Shown: positions 11,094 to 23,290, counted from the first letter of the stretch. The stretch is DNA of 64,000 nt from Megalobrama amblycephala (GCF_018812025.1 NC_063045.1:50861079-50925078); one strand, 5' to 3'. Program-made: numbers and translations. The notes: generated by a model not told the origin, from the letters alone.

Positions 11094-12648
11094 TACAAAC
11101 CCAAAAAAGTTGGGACACTGTACAAATTGTGAATAAAAAAGGAATGCAATAATTTACAAATCTCATAAACTTATATTTTATTCACAAAAGAATATAGATA
11201 ACATATCAAATGTTGAAAGTGAGACATTTTGAAATGTCATGCCAAATATTGGCTCATTTTGGATTTCATGAGAGCTACACATTCCAAAAAAGTTGGGTAG
11301 CAATAAGAGGCCGGAAAAGTTAAATGTACATATAAGGAACAGCTGGAGGACCAATTTGCAACTTATTAGGTCAATTGGCAACATGATTGGGTATAAAAAG
11401 AGCCTCTCAGAGTGGCAGTGTCTCTCAGAAGTCAAGATGGGCAGAGGATAACCAATTCCCCCAATGCTGTGGCAAAAAATAGTGGAGCAATATCAGAAAG
11501 GAGTTTCTCAGAGAAAAATTGCAAAGAGTTTGAAGTTATCATCATCTACAGTGCATAATATCATCCAAAGATTCAGAGAATCTGGAACAATCTCTGTGGA
11601 AAACCATACTGGATGCCCGTGATCTTCGGGCCCTTAGACGGCACTGCATCACATACAGGAATGCTACTGTAATGGAAATCACAACATGGGCTCAGGAATG
11701 CTTCCAGAAGCATTGTCGGTGAACACAATCCACCGTGCCATTCGCCGTTGCCGGCTAAAACTCTATAGGTCAAAAAAGAAGTCATATCTAAACATGATCC
11801 AGAAGCGCAGGCGTTTTCTCTGGGCCAAGGCTCATTTAAAATGGACTGTGGCAAAGTGGAAAACTGTTCTGTGGTCAGACGAATCAAAATTTGAAGTTCT
11901 TTTTGGAAAACTGGGACGCCATGTCATCCGAACTAAAGAGGACAAGGACAACCCAAGTTGTTATCAGCGCTCAGTTCAGAAGCCTGCATCTCTGATGGTA
12001 TGGGGTTGCATGAGTGCGTGTGGCATGGGCACCATCAATGCTGAAAGGTATATCCAAGTTCTAGAACAACATATGCTCCCATCCAGACGTTGTCTCTTTC
12101 ACGGAAGACCTTGCATTTTTCAACATGACAATGCCAGACCACATACTGCATCATTACATTACAACATCATGGCTGCATAGAAGAAGGATCCGGGTACTGA
12201 AATGGCCAGCCTGCAGTCCAGATCTTTCACCCATAGAAAACATTTGGCGCATCATAAAGAGGAAGATGCGACAAAGAAGACCTAAGACAGTTGAGCAACT
12301 AGAAGCCTGTATTAGACAAGAATGGGACAACATTCCTATTCCTAAACTTGAGCAACTTGTCTCCTCAGTCCCCAGACATTTGCAGACTGTTATAAAAAGA
12401 AGAGGGGATGCCACACAGTGGTAAACATGGCCTTGTTCCAACTTTTTTGAGATGTGTTGATGCCATGAAATTTAAAATCAACTTAGTTTTCCCTTCAAAT
12501 TATACATTTTCGCAGTTTAAATATTTGATATGTCATCTATGTTGTATTCTGAATAAAATATTGAAATTTGAAACTTCCACATCATTGCATTCTGTTTTTA
12601 TTCACAATTTGTAAAGTGTCACAACTTTTTTGGAATCGGGTTTGTGTA
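11094..12648 (+). mobile_element. Dead Tc1/mariner element 3 with IR/DR ends
   Basis: The terminal repeats of about 200 bases are inverted copies. The outer motif AAAAAAGTTGGGACACTGTA (11103-11122) pairs with TGTCACAACTTTTTTGGAA near the right end. Inner motifs TTCCAAAAAAGTTGGG (about 11283) and TTCCAACTTTTTTGAGA (about 12436) repeat the same core, giving an IR/DR arrangement like that of salmonid-type Tc1 elements. One transposase gene lies between, on the plus strand. Confidence 0.93.
11437..12424 (+). pseudogene. Tc1-like transposase pseudogene (element 3)
   Basis: The reading begins MGRG and hits TAA at 11449. The same frame then continues through a helix-turn-helix region (YQKGVSQRKIAKSLKLSSST) to stops near 11625-11645. 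A +1 frame covers RDLRALRRHC-like sequence before returning. From 11686 the frame is open and carries VLWSDESKFEV (catalytic Asp, codon at 11878) and CIFQHDNARPHTA (second Asp, codon at 12127). A further frameshift near 12150 moves to a frame with SPDLSPIENIW (Glu codon at 12236) and ends after KRRGDATQW. Spacing fits DD34E. It is the best preserved transposase in the window but needs several repairs to be read, so it is inactive. Confidence 0.92.
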
Positions 12649-12649
12649 T

Positions 12650-13020
12650 ACGGTTTCAACAAAAATGAAAATTCCTCCATCTACATTTAAAAATATTTAT
12701 ACAACTTTGTGTTTGACCTGCTCCATCATTTTAAGATTAAAACACATTTTGACTTCTATGCACTAGATGAAAAAGGAAAGTCTGCTTTCTAATGGTATAA
12801 TTATGATGTTCCTATTATGATTATCTGCATTTGTTAATTATGTTTATGCTCTAAACCATTGTCAAGATATAATCATTTGAATGGTGGATGTCATAAACCA
12901 ATGAATGATAATGTTCTGTTAACATACCATTTAATATTATTATTAGATTCTGATTGGTTGTCAATGTTTTTATCGTTCATCAGCTGAAAAAAAAAAAAAA
13001 CGTTCTGAAAGTGATTGTAG
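12650..13020. other. AT-rich non-coding DNA
   Basis: No gene or recognised element is visible. There is a 14-base A-run at about 12985. Confidence 0.5.
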
Positions 13021-13024
13021 CTAT

Positions 13025-13362
13025 ACACTCTAAAAAATGCTGGGTTAAAAACAACCCAAGTTGGGTTGAAAATAGACAAACCCAGTAATTGGGTTGTTTT
13101 AACCCCGCTGTTGGGTTAAATGTTTGTCCATCCTGCTGGGTAGTTTTATTTAACTTTATAAACTATTGTTTAAAAATGATTTCATTGTCTGATTTTTAGT
13201 TTCCAACCTATTTTGGGTTCATTTTAAGCTAGCCATATAGTAATTTTTGAAAAATAGTTGGGTTAAATAAAACTGCCCAAGCAAACATTTAACCCAACAG
13301 CTGGGTTTGTCCATTTTCAACCCAACTTGGGTTGTTTTTAACAGCCCATTTTTTAGAATGTA
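13025..13362. mobile_element. Foldback MITE with GGGTTAAAAACAACCC ends
   Basis: The left end ACACTCTAAAAAATGCTGGG and the right end CCCATTTTTTAGAATGT are inverted repeats. The repeat continues inward as TTAAAAACAACCCAAGTTGG over roughly 130 bases per arm, so nearly the whole element can fold on itself. It has no ORF. TAT/ATA flanks the ends. Confidence 0.85.
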
Positions 13363-13369
13363 TAATTCC

Positions 13370-14725
13370 CTGTATCATTAGCATTATAGTTGTTGTGTCG
13401 ACTTCCCTATAATCATTGAATTAAAACTGTATTTTTATAGTTGGGGTGCGTCCTTGGGGTGAACAGTCCAGTATTTGGTACGATGGCTTTGTGCGACAAA
13501 CACAATGAAATGTTAGTCGCTGTTAAACATCAGTTTAGATCGAATGGGAGAAAGAGAGAGAGGACTCCAAATGGAGGTCCAGAGGTGAGCTGGTAAAGTG
13601 GGGAGCTTTCACTGGCTTCAGTTCATCTCACCTTTGAGAGATTGTCCTTTTGCCCCTCTTTCCACTTGAGCAGTGAAAGGCTTCAAATGCCTCCCACACA
13701 TCTTTACTGTGTCCAGCTGAAAGCGGGCGAAAGGGTCAGGTGGAGAATAACACACTGTGATTTCAGTAGGTTTTTGAGTACTATGAGAGAGGTAGAGTGT
13801 CTAAAGGCATCTGTGAGACACTTGGACATGGGATTTGTAACATGTTTTGTCAGGTCAAGTCGACTTTCATAATATGACATATATGACACATTCTGAGTAA
13901 AAGACAGTATTCGGTGGGAAATATAATTGTGTTGATGCAGTTATTGACAGCCGATTGCTGTATGTCATGTTAGTCAGATAGTCACAGACTCGTGCAGTGA
14001 AGAAAACGTCTCTTGTGTGAAAGTGCTTTGACTTGGGTGGAAATGACTGCAGAGTTGCGCTTTGCAGCTTGAAAATCTGTTATTCAGATCTTGAATAAAT
14101 CATACGCGGAAAGCGAGAAATGCGACAATCCTAAAACGCTGCCATTATAATCATTGAAGCTGTCAGTACTGCACATTTACACAAGTTCACACCACTGCTT
14201 ATACATCTCAACAGGAGCTCACTGACTGTCCGCGTATAGTTCTGCACTCCCATTATAATCAACAATGCTACACTTCACAATAAATCTTATTTATCTTCTC
14301 TGTGCTTTGTTGATTATAAAGGGAGTGTTTTAGTTTGTCAGATCACTCGCTTGCAGTGTTATATTGAGTGTTGCACTATATACGTCTAACAAAGAACTCC
14401 AAATTACTGCCAATGCTTTTGAGTGTCTGTCTGGTGATGTTTCTTCAGCACTCAATTTCCACCACGAACAGAAGTGATGCATAAAACACGCATCTGTGGT
14501 TCAGACTGCTTGAAACTGGTTGTCATTATGACAGGTTGTCATTACTGATTGGCCTAAAGTTTTTGCACACATACACACTCAAATACACAAACCTGAAATA
14601 GACTAAACACACATTTTCAGTAGGAAAGGTGTCATTTAAGCGGCCCCTAAAGTAATAATTAACAATTTTTACAATGGAAGTGATTCAATCAAAAAACAAC
14701 TGTAGCTCAATAATAATTTCCCTGT
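13370..14725. other. Non-coding DNA, part possibly old hAT interior
   Basis: No gene is supported. Words between about 14090 and 14350 (CTGTCAGTACTGCACA, CTTTGTTGATTATAAAG) are loosely shared with 63290-63430 inside the hAT element at the far end, suggesting a decayed relative without visible ends. Confidence 0.3.
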
Positions 14726-14803
14726 TGTCACTGTGAAGCTGCTTTGAAACAATATGTATTGTGAAAAGCGCTATATAAATGAAGATGACTTGAGTTGACT
14801 TAA
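14726..14803 (+). repeat. Dispersed repeat 3' fragment
   Basis: GTGAAGCTGCTTTGAAACAA and AAAGCGCTATATAAATGAAG followed by GACTTGAGTTGACTT resemble the 3' part of a common cyprinid interspersed repeat. A reversed relative is at 23070-23290. Confidence 0.65.
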
Positions 14804-15015
14804 AGTCTATGTCTGTGATTGGTAACAATGCTTAGCTGCTGCAAAAAGACAACATGTTCATGATTTGTTAATCATGGAAACTATATAATCTCAGATGTTT
14901 ATAATATTAATTGCACAACTGTAATATTTTTGTTTTAGTGTTTTAAGCAGTGTTTATTTGTTTGTCATATACAAATTGATAGCACTCTATTTTCCATATC
15001 TCATCTGGTCTTTAA
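14804..15015. other. AT-rich non-coding DNA
   Basis: Nothing recognisable lies between the dispersed fragment and the foldback element that follows. Confidence 0.4.
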
Positions 15016-15019
15016 TTTC

Positions 15020-16671
15020 ATTGAGAATGTTTGAAAACACTTTAGGTTAGTTAAATACACGTGCAAAACGTTATGGAACCACACATAGGCAGCAATGTCA
15101 TTGCACCTTCTGAGGTCCAGAAAGGTATTAAATACATCGCTAAAATAGTCCATGTGACTAAAGTGTTTCAACCTCAATGTTTTGTGTGCAAAAACAAAAC
15201 AAAAAAAATGACTATTTAACAATTTCTCATTCTGTTATGCTGATCATGTAGTGAACGCAGTGCAGCGCTTCTGGTTTCTACATCAGAACGGCGACTCAGT
15301 ATTGGCCGGCTCCTGTGTCAGCATCACACGCATGCGTTGTGCTGCTCACGTGAACAGCGTCAGCCAATAATGAGTCGGCGTTCGGACATAAGTGCTGCAC
15401 TGCATTCACTACGTGATTAGCGTAGGAGACCTACAGGGGAGAGAAGAAATTGTTGAATAAAATCAATATTTTTGTTTTGTTTTTGCGCACAAAATGTGGC
15501 TTCATAACATTAAGATTGAACCACTGTAGTCACATGGACTATTTTAATGATGTCTTTACTACCTCTCTGGACCTCAAAAGGTGCAATGACATTGCTGCCT
15601 ATGTGTGGTTCAGAAACCCTTGGATTTCATCAAAAATATCTTAAAGGTACCGTAGAATGGAAAATTGAATTTACCTTGGCATAGTTGAATAACAAGAGTT
15701 CAGTACATGGAAATGACATACAGTGAGTCTCAAACTCCATTGTTTCCTCCTTCTTATGTAAATTTGATTTGTTTAAAAGACCTCCGAAGAACAGGCGAAT
15801 CTCAACATAACACCGACTGTTACGTAACAGTCGGGATCATTAATATGTACACCTCTAATATTTGCATATACCAGCTCATGTTCAAGGCATTAGACAAGGG
15901 CAGCCAGTATTAACGTCTGGATCTGTGCACAGCTGAATCATCAGACTAGGTAAGCAAGCAAGGACAATGGCAGATGGAGCAATAATAACTGACATGATCC
16001 ATGATATCATGATATTTTTAGTGATATTTGTAAACTGTCCTTCTAAATGTTTCGTTAGCATGTTGCTAATGTACTGTTAAATGTGGTTAAAGTTACCATT
16101 GTTTCTTACTGTATTCACGGAGACAAGAGCCATCGCTATTTTCATTTTTAAACACTTGCAGTCTGTATAATTCATAAATGCAACTTCATTCTTTATAAAT
16201 CTCTCCAACAGTGTGTAATGTTAGCTTTAGCCATGGAGCACAGCCTCAAACTCATTCAGAATCAAATGTAAACATCCAAATAAATTCTCTACTTATGCGA
16301 TTAGACATGCTGCATGACGAACACTTTGTAAAGATCCATTTTGAGGGTTATATTAGCTGTGTGAACTTCGTTTCTGCTGTTTAAGGCAGTCGCGAGCTCG
16401 GGGGCGGGGAGCACGAGAATTTAAAGGGGCCACAGCCTGAATCGGCGCATATTTAATGATGCTCCAAAATAGGCAGTTTAAAAAAATGAATAAAAAAAAA
16501 AAATCTATGGGGTATTTTGAAACTTCACAGACACATTCAGGGGACACCTTAGACTTATATTACATCTTTTGAAAACGCGTTCTACGGCACCTTTAATATG
16601 TATTCCAAAGATGAAGAAAGGTTTTACGGGTTTGGAACGACAGAAATTTCATTTTTGGGTGAACTATCCCT
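15020..16671. mobile_element. TTAA-type foldback MITE copy, left end lost, with nested insertion
   Basis: The right end (GGGTGAACTATCCCT followed by TTAA at 16672) matches the family at 3864 and 37568. Arms at about 15020-15230 and 15445-15640 are inverted copies, including GTCCATGTGACTAAAGTG and CACATGGACTATTTTAATG. The left arm lacks the terminal GTTCACCC block, so the element is truncated there. The right arm is split at its TTAA by 15645-16592. Confidence 0.82.
15645..16592. mobile_element. TTAA element nested in the MITE
   Basis: It starts AGGTACCGTAGAATGG and ends CGTTCTACGGCACCT, with TTAA at 15641-15644 and 16593-16596. Removing it and one TTAA rejoins the host as AAAATATCTTAATATGTATTC, matching the uninterrupted family sequence. 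It has no transposase ORF. TTAA duplication is typical of piggyBac and Kolobok-type transposons; which applies is not decided here. Confidence 0.88.
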
Positions 16672-16675
16672 TTAA

Positions 16676-17465
16676 AGACAAGAGAGGTAAACAAGAATGT
16701 GGATTTAAACAGACAGGGAGCAGCTTGTCTGACAGCTTTGTGTGATACTGTGTGTGTGAAACAGAGAGACATTATGTGTGACAGTGCTTGTATCTGTGAC
16801 ACTGTGTGTCTGTCTGTATGTGTGTGTGTGTGTGTGCGTGTGTGTGACTAGAAGCCCGAATACCTTCAAAGCCTAATGAGGCTGTAGATCATCACAGCGT
16901 CTCCAGTTCGATCAATCCACAGGCGGGTCCGATGTTCTGTGGGTCTGAACCTGCTCTTATCAGCCAAACGCACTGGAGCACGACCGCACAGTCCAACCCC
17001 TCGGTTCAATACCGAGCCCAAATACTCTTTATTTTCTGGCAGATAAAGGTGCGGCTGGAGCATGAAATTTTGAGCCCTTTTCCCATTATTGAAGGTGTAA
17101 TTTTGTCGTTACACATATTAGATCTTCATGGCCGGTGAGCTTCGATAGTCAGCACATTGGCTGTAAATAAAGCTGCCTTGATGAGTTTCACTAATTGCTG
17201 ATTTAGATTTATCGATTAGTTCCAGAGCTCATTTGCCTCTTAATTTGCTCATTGAATGTATTTTGTATTTGTTCTCAAGTATGCAACACAACAAAAGCAA
17301 GTGGTTCATTTTAATTTAAAATTAAAGGAATAGTTCGCCAAAAAACTGATGACTTAACTGATGGTCATCATGTGACTGATTGCAATTTTGCAGATCTATC
17401 TATTGTGTTACTCCAGATAATTTGTTATGTAGTGCAAAATTTGCATGTAGTTTTATGGTACTTTA
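16676..17465. other. Unique DNA, candidate conserved element 16850-17270; (TG)n at 16818-16846
   Basis: After a short GT microsatellite, 16850-17270 is repeat-free with many AT-rich transcription-factor-like cores (TCCCATTATTGAAGGTG, CTAATTGCTGATTTAG, TTAATTTGCTCATTG). It has no ORF with a recognisable domain. The texture suggests a developmental enhancer, but this is an inference. Confidence 0.4.
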
Positions 17466-18058
17466 ATGTAGGGATGCACAATATATTGGTACCTAGTCAG
17501 TTATCAGCCAATATTTGAGTTTCTTTTTTTAGTATTTTTTAGTTACTTTATCGGTATTGGCCATGACTGTATTTTTAATTGTGCATGCTATATTTTTCTG
17601 TTTTTAGATTTAGATTATATTTGCCATTATCTAATGCTCACTTGATATTAAAAAACACGGTAGCACTTTATTTTACAGTACGTGTACTTTCCTGGTACAT
17701 ATAGTAATTATGTTGTACATACAGGTAAAAGAGTGGTAACACAAGGTACTTACCTGACATGTATGTACATGGGAACTAATAAGAAACACTGCTGTACTTT
17801 CCAATGGTACATACACGGTAACTACTTTGTACCTATAGACAAGTGTCGGGTAATAACAGGTGCTTACTTATAGTGTCCGTATATGGTAACTAACAGACAC
17901 ATTACTGTACTTACTAATAGTACGTACATGGTAAATATTTTGTACTTACAGACAAGTGTGGGTAATAACAGGCACTTATTTATGGTAACTTGTAAGACAC
18001 ATTACTGTACTTACTAATTGTTTAAAATGCTTAAGCTTATTATTGCAAAGGTTAAAGA

Positions 18059-19452
18059 GCTGGTAATTCCTATGTAATGTTTATGTACAAGGGTTCACTT
18101 TATTTTACAGTCCTATTTCCATGTACTTATTATGAACGTACTAGTGACTATACCAGTTAATTACCAGTATACCAGTTAATGTGTAAGTTACACCTGGTAA
18201 GAGCATACGTAGCTTTCAAAGACACAAAAACGTACATTTTTGTAAATGAAAATGATAATTTTATTAAAAATATAACATCAAAACGATATTTTGAGCTGCT
18301 AATCCTACACCTACCTTTAAAGTAACCCATAAACATTATTAAAACCCCGTACTGTTTTAAATAAAAGAATGACAGACAAACAAGCGTAATCACAACAATT
18401 AATTTATTGCGAAAATGTTGTACCAAAAGTAGTTCAAATGATGATGAATTGCAGTCGCAGTCCTCTCTGGCGGTAAATAATAGTTTTTTTCAGAGCAGAA
18501 TATGATGAATCCGTGAAGGCGCGCACTCATTCAAATGTCAATCCACCGAAACACGGCATGTCGCAATCTGTGACGAAGCAGGTGAGAGCCAATGAGCGTT
18601 TGATATCAGTGCCGTAAACCATGTCGTAACGCTTCTCGAGGGTGGCGCTACTTTCAAATTTAAATTATAACGAGCGCGAGCTTTGACTGAGACGTCGCTG
18701 CTGAGAACGAAGATGAAGATTGATGGATAAAGGGCTGAATTTGGATCTGTTCCTTACAAACATATGGATTCTAAAGATATGGAGTACAGCAAACAAATAA
18801 AATGGGTGTGATTTGTGAATATATGTTGTGTTTTGATGTATCTTATGGTTGTATTGTCAGTCGCTGCATAGGAGAAAACATCTTCTGTCTCTCACAGCAA
18901 ACAAACTAAATATTACAAGTCACGAACGGAAATGTTATTTCATATTAAGTAGATGAGTAAACTGTATTCAAAAAATGTGACTGAAAACATGTATTGATAT
19001 GACAATTGAATACATACAGCAGATTTAAAACATTAATCCCATTATTTTATTACAGGGGAATTCATTTACATTCAAACTTTACGTTACATGATTTATTATT
19101 GCTGTTAATACGTAATGTATGTTTTTGTGTGTATGAAAACGTACGTGTGGTTAAACCACATTTTATGTAAAAATACACATGTATTCTCATGAGATCACGG
19201 TAATTCCTATGTAAGGTTTATGTACAAGGGCTCACTTTATTTTACAGTCCTATTTCCATGTACTTATTATGAAGGTACTAGTGAATATACCAGTTAGTTA
19301 ATGTGTAAGTTACACCTGGTAAGAGCTGGTAGTTCCTATGTAATGTTTATGTACAAGGATGCACTTTATTTTACAGTCCTATTTCCATGTACTTATTATG
19401 AACGTACTAGTGAATATACCAGTTAGTTAATGCGTAAATTACACATTACTTA
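18059..19452 (+). repeat. Three copies of a roughly 128-bp internal direct repeat
   Basis: Copies at about 18059-18205, 19199-19325 and 19326-19452 share GTACAAGG, CACTTTATTTTACAGTCC, CCATGTACTTATTATGAA and CAGTTAATGTGTAAGTTACA. The last two are directly tandem. The first is separated from them by about 990 bases and carries a small internal duplication (ATACCAGTTAAT). Confidence 0.85.
18206..19198. mobile_element. Probable nested element between the internal repeats
   Basis: This segment separates what would otherwise be tandem repeats. Its left side (ATACGTAGCTTTCAAAGACAC) and right side (CTCATGAGATCACG) recur as the two sides of 42586-43045, so it is a mobile family. It has no ORF with recognisable domains. 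No clear target duplication was found. Confidence 0.6.
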
Positions 19453-20364
19453 GGGTGAGGTATAAGCATGGTACAAGATACTTCTTGAGTACTGGATGAT
19501 ATACTTTTGCGGTTCAACTTGCCTAATCTTTACAGGACAATAATTCACTTAATAGGGATATTTTGATGACATACATACAGATCAGTAACACTACTGTACT
19601 TGGTATACTCAGTTGTCATGTGTCAAAAGCCTTGCTTAAAGGACTACTTGATAAGTATTAACACTATGAAGTGCTGTATAGTTACTGCAGTGTATCATTT
19701 TGGTAAGCACATTTGTTTCACAGTAGTCAAGTAAGTGTCTGTTATTTGGGTCCACACTTGTCCGTGAGTACAACATAGTTACCATGTATATACCACTAGT
19801 AAGTACAGTAATGTGTCTTACTAGTTACCACACATAAGTGCCTGGTATTACCCACACTTGTCTGTAAGTACAAAATATTCACCATGTACGTACTTTTAGT
19901 AAGTACAGTAATGTGTCTGTTAGTTACCATATACGGACACTATAAGTAAGCACCTGTTATTACCCGACACTTGTCTATAGGTACAAAGTAGTTACCATGT
20001 ATGTACCATTGGAAAGTACAGCAGTGTTTCTTATTAGTTCCCATGTACATACATGTCAGGTAAGTACCTTGTGTTACCACTCTTTTACCTGTATGTACAA
20101 CATAATTACTATATATGTACCAGGAAAGTACACGTACTGTAAAATAAAGTGCTACCAAAAAGACTAATAATTTAATAATAAGTAATCTTTAGCAGATTTG
20201 ACAATGAATATCCATTTTTTACTTCCTGTACATTATAATGATGTGATTCATTCACATTTAGCATTTAAAATGATTGATTTTAGTTTTTGCTGTTTTATGT
20301 TTTATTCAGTTCTGCCATAACATGAAAATAATCAGCTTATCAGTATCAGCCAGAATGTTTACAG

Positions 20365-20998
20365 AAAAAAATGATCACAAACATTTTGGGTGAACTACTC
20401 CTTTCATTCCTTACCATTCCGCTCCCTAATGATAAGCCCCTGAACAATTGTTCTCTGCTCAAATGGTGTCTTAAATCTGACCATATTCACCCAAAACAAA
20501 AAACAGAACAAAGAAAAAGATCCATGTTTTTGTGCTTTTTTTTTTTTTTTTTTCGCTTAGGAAAAACAGACAAGATGAAAAGTTTCACTCACAGTAACAG
20601 TCAACTTTGTGAATACCAGTCTCCTTTATCCATCTGCCTAGAAAAACACTCTTTTCTTCCTGAAGAAAATACTTTATGTTGGCATTGTTAATTGGTGGCA
20701 CTGACAATTTCAGATCTTTTTCATTTTCTGACTAAAAAGTCTTTTCTTGCAGTATGTTCACTCACCAGATGTGCCACCAGTCCAAGGTTAACCTCTCCAC
20801 AATGTGCCTCCACAATGTCCTTGGACAAATAATATCAGCATCAGTTATTCTGTGCAGGGATGGGCTGCTGACTTTACCATCCCCGATGGAGGAATTAGGT
20901 TTAATTATCATGCCTCTTGTTTTAATGGAAATATGCTAAACAAATATAAAACACATTCAAGTAAATGAATGGCAATCTAAAGAGTCACTTTTTTTAAA
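20365..20998. other. Non-coding DNA with a small MITE-end scrap
   Basis: TTTTGGGTGAACTACTCCTTTC at 20384-20405 matches the right end of the GTTCACCC MITE family. The rest shows nothing recognisable apart from an 18-base T-run near 20536. Confidence 0.45.
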
Positions 20999-21000
20999 CA

Positions 21001-21230
21001 CATTTTTTGTGTGGGGGCAAAAATGTCCCCACACAGATGGGAATATCCTTGTCCTTGTGGGGACTTTTTTTTTTTTTGTCCCCATGAGGAAACAGCTTAT
21101 AAATCATACTAAGTGATGTTTTTTTTGACAGTTTTCTGTGATGGGTAAGTTTAGGGGTATTTAGGGAATAGGATATATAGTTTGTACAGAATAAAATAAT
21201 TATGTCTATGGAACATGAGACAATGAGAAA
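21001..21230. repeat. GTCCCCAC-bearing dispersed repeat fragment
   Basis: AAAATGTCCCCACACAG and CTTGTGGGGACTTTTTT face each other, and GTCCCCATGAGGAAACAGC follows. This resembles a common teleost repeat. A related scrap occurs at about 41300. Confidence 0.5.
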
Positions 21231-21548
21231 TGATTCTGTTGAAGATTTAATCATAAACTCTGAAGAGTGTGTGATTGGAATGGCTTTTCAGAAAGATCAA
21301 CTGTCCATACATATTGGTGTGTATGTGTGCTGTGTTATGCTTTGACAGTAAAAACCCACAATTTAATCTATAATATTCTAGAGTTAACAGAAAATTGTAA
21401 ATTGCTAATTTTAAAGTGTTTCCCTTTTAGCGTTTACAGTGATTCAGTTCAGTTAGAAGAATACCATAGGAGTTAAACTATAGTCAGGTTATACATATTG
21501 TAGCAATCAGAGATTTATTTATCAGGCACAAAACAATAAGGATTCAAT

Positions 21549-22068
21549 TGGGATGATATGCTGGTTCACCCAAAAATTACAATTCTGTCACCATTTACTC
21601 ATGTCATTCCAAACCTGTATTACTTTCTTTCTTCTGCAAAACTCAAAAGAAGATATTTAAATGTTGGTAAGGAAACAGTTTGGTATGGAGCCCCTAAAGG
21701 GACATGGTGATGAGAAAAAATGTGAGATGGGAGGAAAAAATATATTTCAATGCTTTTGCATTCTCTCACAAAAGTTTTGCGTCCCCCCTGATAAACTTTG
21801 AATTCGCTCACAAAGAACTCAAAAGTTTTGCTAGCAAGCACCAAGTTTCTGAGGGGAAAGCAAAAAATTGTGCAAAAGCATTGACATAACTTTTCCTCCA
21901 ATCTCATATTGTTTTCCATCACCATGTCCCTTTAAGGGATCCATAGTTTGACCATTAACCATTAAAAAAAAATAAATAAATAAAACAGACGTTTCAATAT
22001 CTTCTTTTTTCTTCTAATGGAGAAAGAAATTCATACAGGTTTAAAATGACATTGAGTGAACTTTACCT
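21549..22068. mobile_element. GTTCACCC-family MITE with a palindromic insert
   Basis: Left GGTTCACCCAAAAATTAC and right GAGTGAACTTTACC with TTAA at 22069-22072 mark the outer element, whose left terminus is degraded. Its centre (about 21690-21942) is a second palindrome with GGGACATGGTGATGAGAAAA and its complement CATCACCATGTCCC at the two ends. Confidence 0.7.
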
Positions 22069-22074
22069 TTAAAT

Positions 22075-23065
22075 TTATTTTATTTTTTTTAAGTAATATT
22101 GAAGTATTAAAAAACTAATATTCAAAGAAAATGAAGAATTTTTATTTGATTGGTGAATTGGTTATTTAATCAGCAAATTGTTTATTTAAATGCACAAATT
22201 GATGCACTAAAATTAATCAGACTTTCCAGTGATGCATATGAAAGAGGGTATTGAATATTGTTTCAGTTCATTTGGCTGTAAAGCTGTGATGTTAAATGAC
22301 ACAGAACTCACTGGAAAAGTATCTAATTACTGGAAAAGCTTCATGGCAGCAGAGCTACTGAACAAATTAGCCACTTTTAGTTATACCCAAACACTGAGAA
22401 TAATAATAGAAAACTGCACCACCAAACATGCCACAGCAGGAAATTACAACAGCAATGAAGCCAATGAAACTCTCAATAACGAGATTGGGTGTAAAAGCAT
22501 GGCAAGATGTCAGTGAGTTCAATAACTAAGCAAAACGTTAGAGTATATCGAAACATTGTGTTATGTGTATCGCACTAATTAGATAAAGCAAGGAAATTGT
22601 GCCATTATGAGGCTGATAGAGAAGCACATTGGAATGGATTTCTCACTCAATTATTTTGTGGCTGCATTTACAAATGCAATGAATTAAAAACTAATTGCAT
22701 CACAGAAAGATTGTATAAATATATATTGTGAAATGAATTTATTAATCATGTGCAATAGAGGAAATTGTATCTGCTAAGGATATCTGAATTAAAATCAACT
22801 TAATTTACCGCAGTTGCTGATGAATGAGACACTGATTGCCGATATTCCTTAGATTCAGGATTCTGAGGTCATATGTGTTTTGCACATATCATACTCTAAA
22901 GTGTTTTGTTGATTTAATGATATGTTTTTAAAACAAACATAATTGCAGTACAAGTTGATGAATTTGCTTAGCTTTGAAAGTGTTACAGCAATATTGGACA
23001 GGGTTTAAATCTGCTCCTGACTCGGGTATTTGACTCCGGTCTATTCTAATGAAACTCCATAGCAG
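22075..23065. other. AT-rich unique non-coding DNA
   Basis: I see no gene and no recognised repeat. ORFs here are short and carry no domain. Confidence 0.45.
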
Positions 23066-23069
23066 CTAT

Positions 23070-23290
23070 TATTTAAATTCCAATTAATTTGTTTAGCACT
23101 TTTCACAATACCCAATGTTCCGAATCAGACTTAAACAGTGAATAGTGCCCAGTGAACAAGCCAAGGGTGATATTAGCTAGGAAAATCTCCCTGAGATGGT
23201 TAGAATGAGAAGGAAGACACCTTGGGAAAAACTGTGTAAAACTGGGGAATAGTCTCCTGGGTTCCCTTAGAGTAGTTTCAGCAGAGTCTG
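23070..23290 (-). repeat. Dispersed repeat fragment, reversed
   Basis: TTTAGCACTTTTCACAATAC is the complement of the GTGAAAAGCGCTATATAA-type module at 14760. Farther on, CTCCCTGAGATGGTTAGAA and CACCTTGGGAAAAACTG belong to the same interspersed family. Confidence 0.55.

Larger units (their letters stand above)
17659..20156. mobile_element. DNA element with about 350-bp near-identical terminal inverted repeats
   Basis: It begins GGTAGCACTTTATTTTACAG and ends with the exact complement at 20156. The repeats cover about 17659-18017 and 19798-20156, and the peptide readings of the two arms are identical over 60 residues in opposite directions. Each arm contains 80-90-bp tandem subrepeats built on GACAAGTGTGGGTAATAAC and ACATTACTGTACTTACTA. 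There is no transposase, so it is non-autonomous. The high identity of the arms suggests recent activity or arm-to-arm conversion. Confidence 0.85.
17466..20360. repeat. Old AGGGATGCAC-type element split by a later insertion
   Basis: AGGGATGCACAATATATTGG at about 17472 and the following TATCGGTATTGGCC resemble the left part of the element at 61841. TATCAGTATCAGCC at 20339-20352 may be its other part. The element at 17659-20156 lies between them. Confidence 0.5.

Noticed and set aside
17682..20158. Pair of identical 60-residue ORFs on opposite strands as a duplicated gene
   Set aside because: They are translations of the two arms of one terminal inverted repeat.
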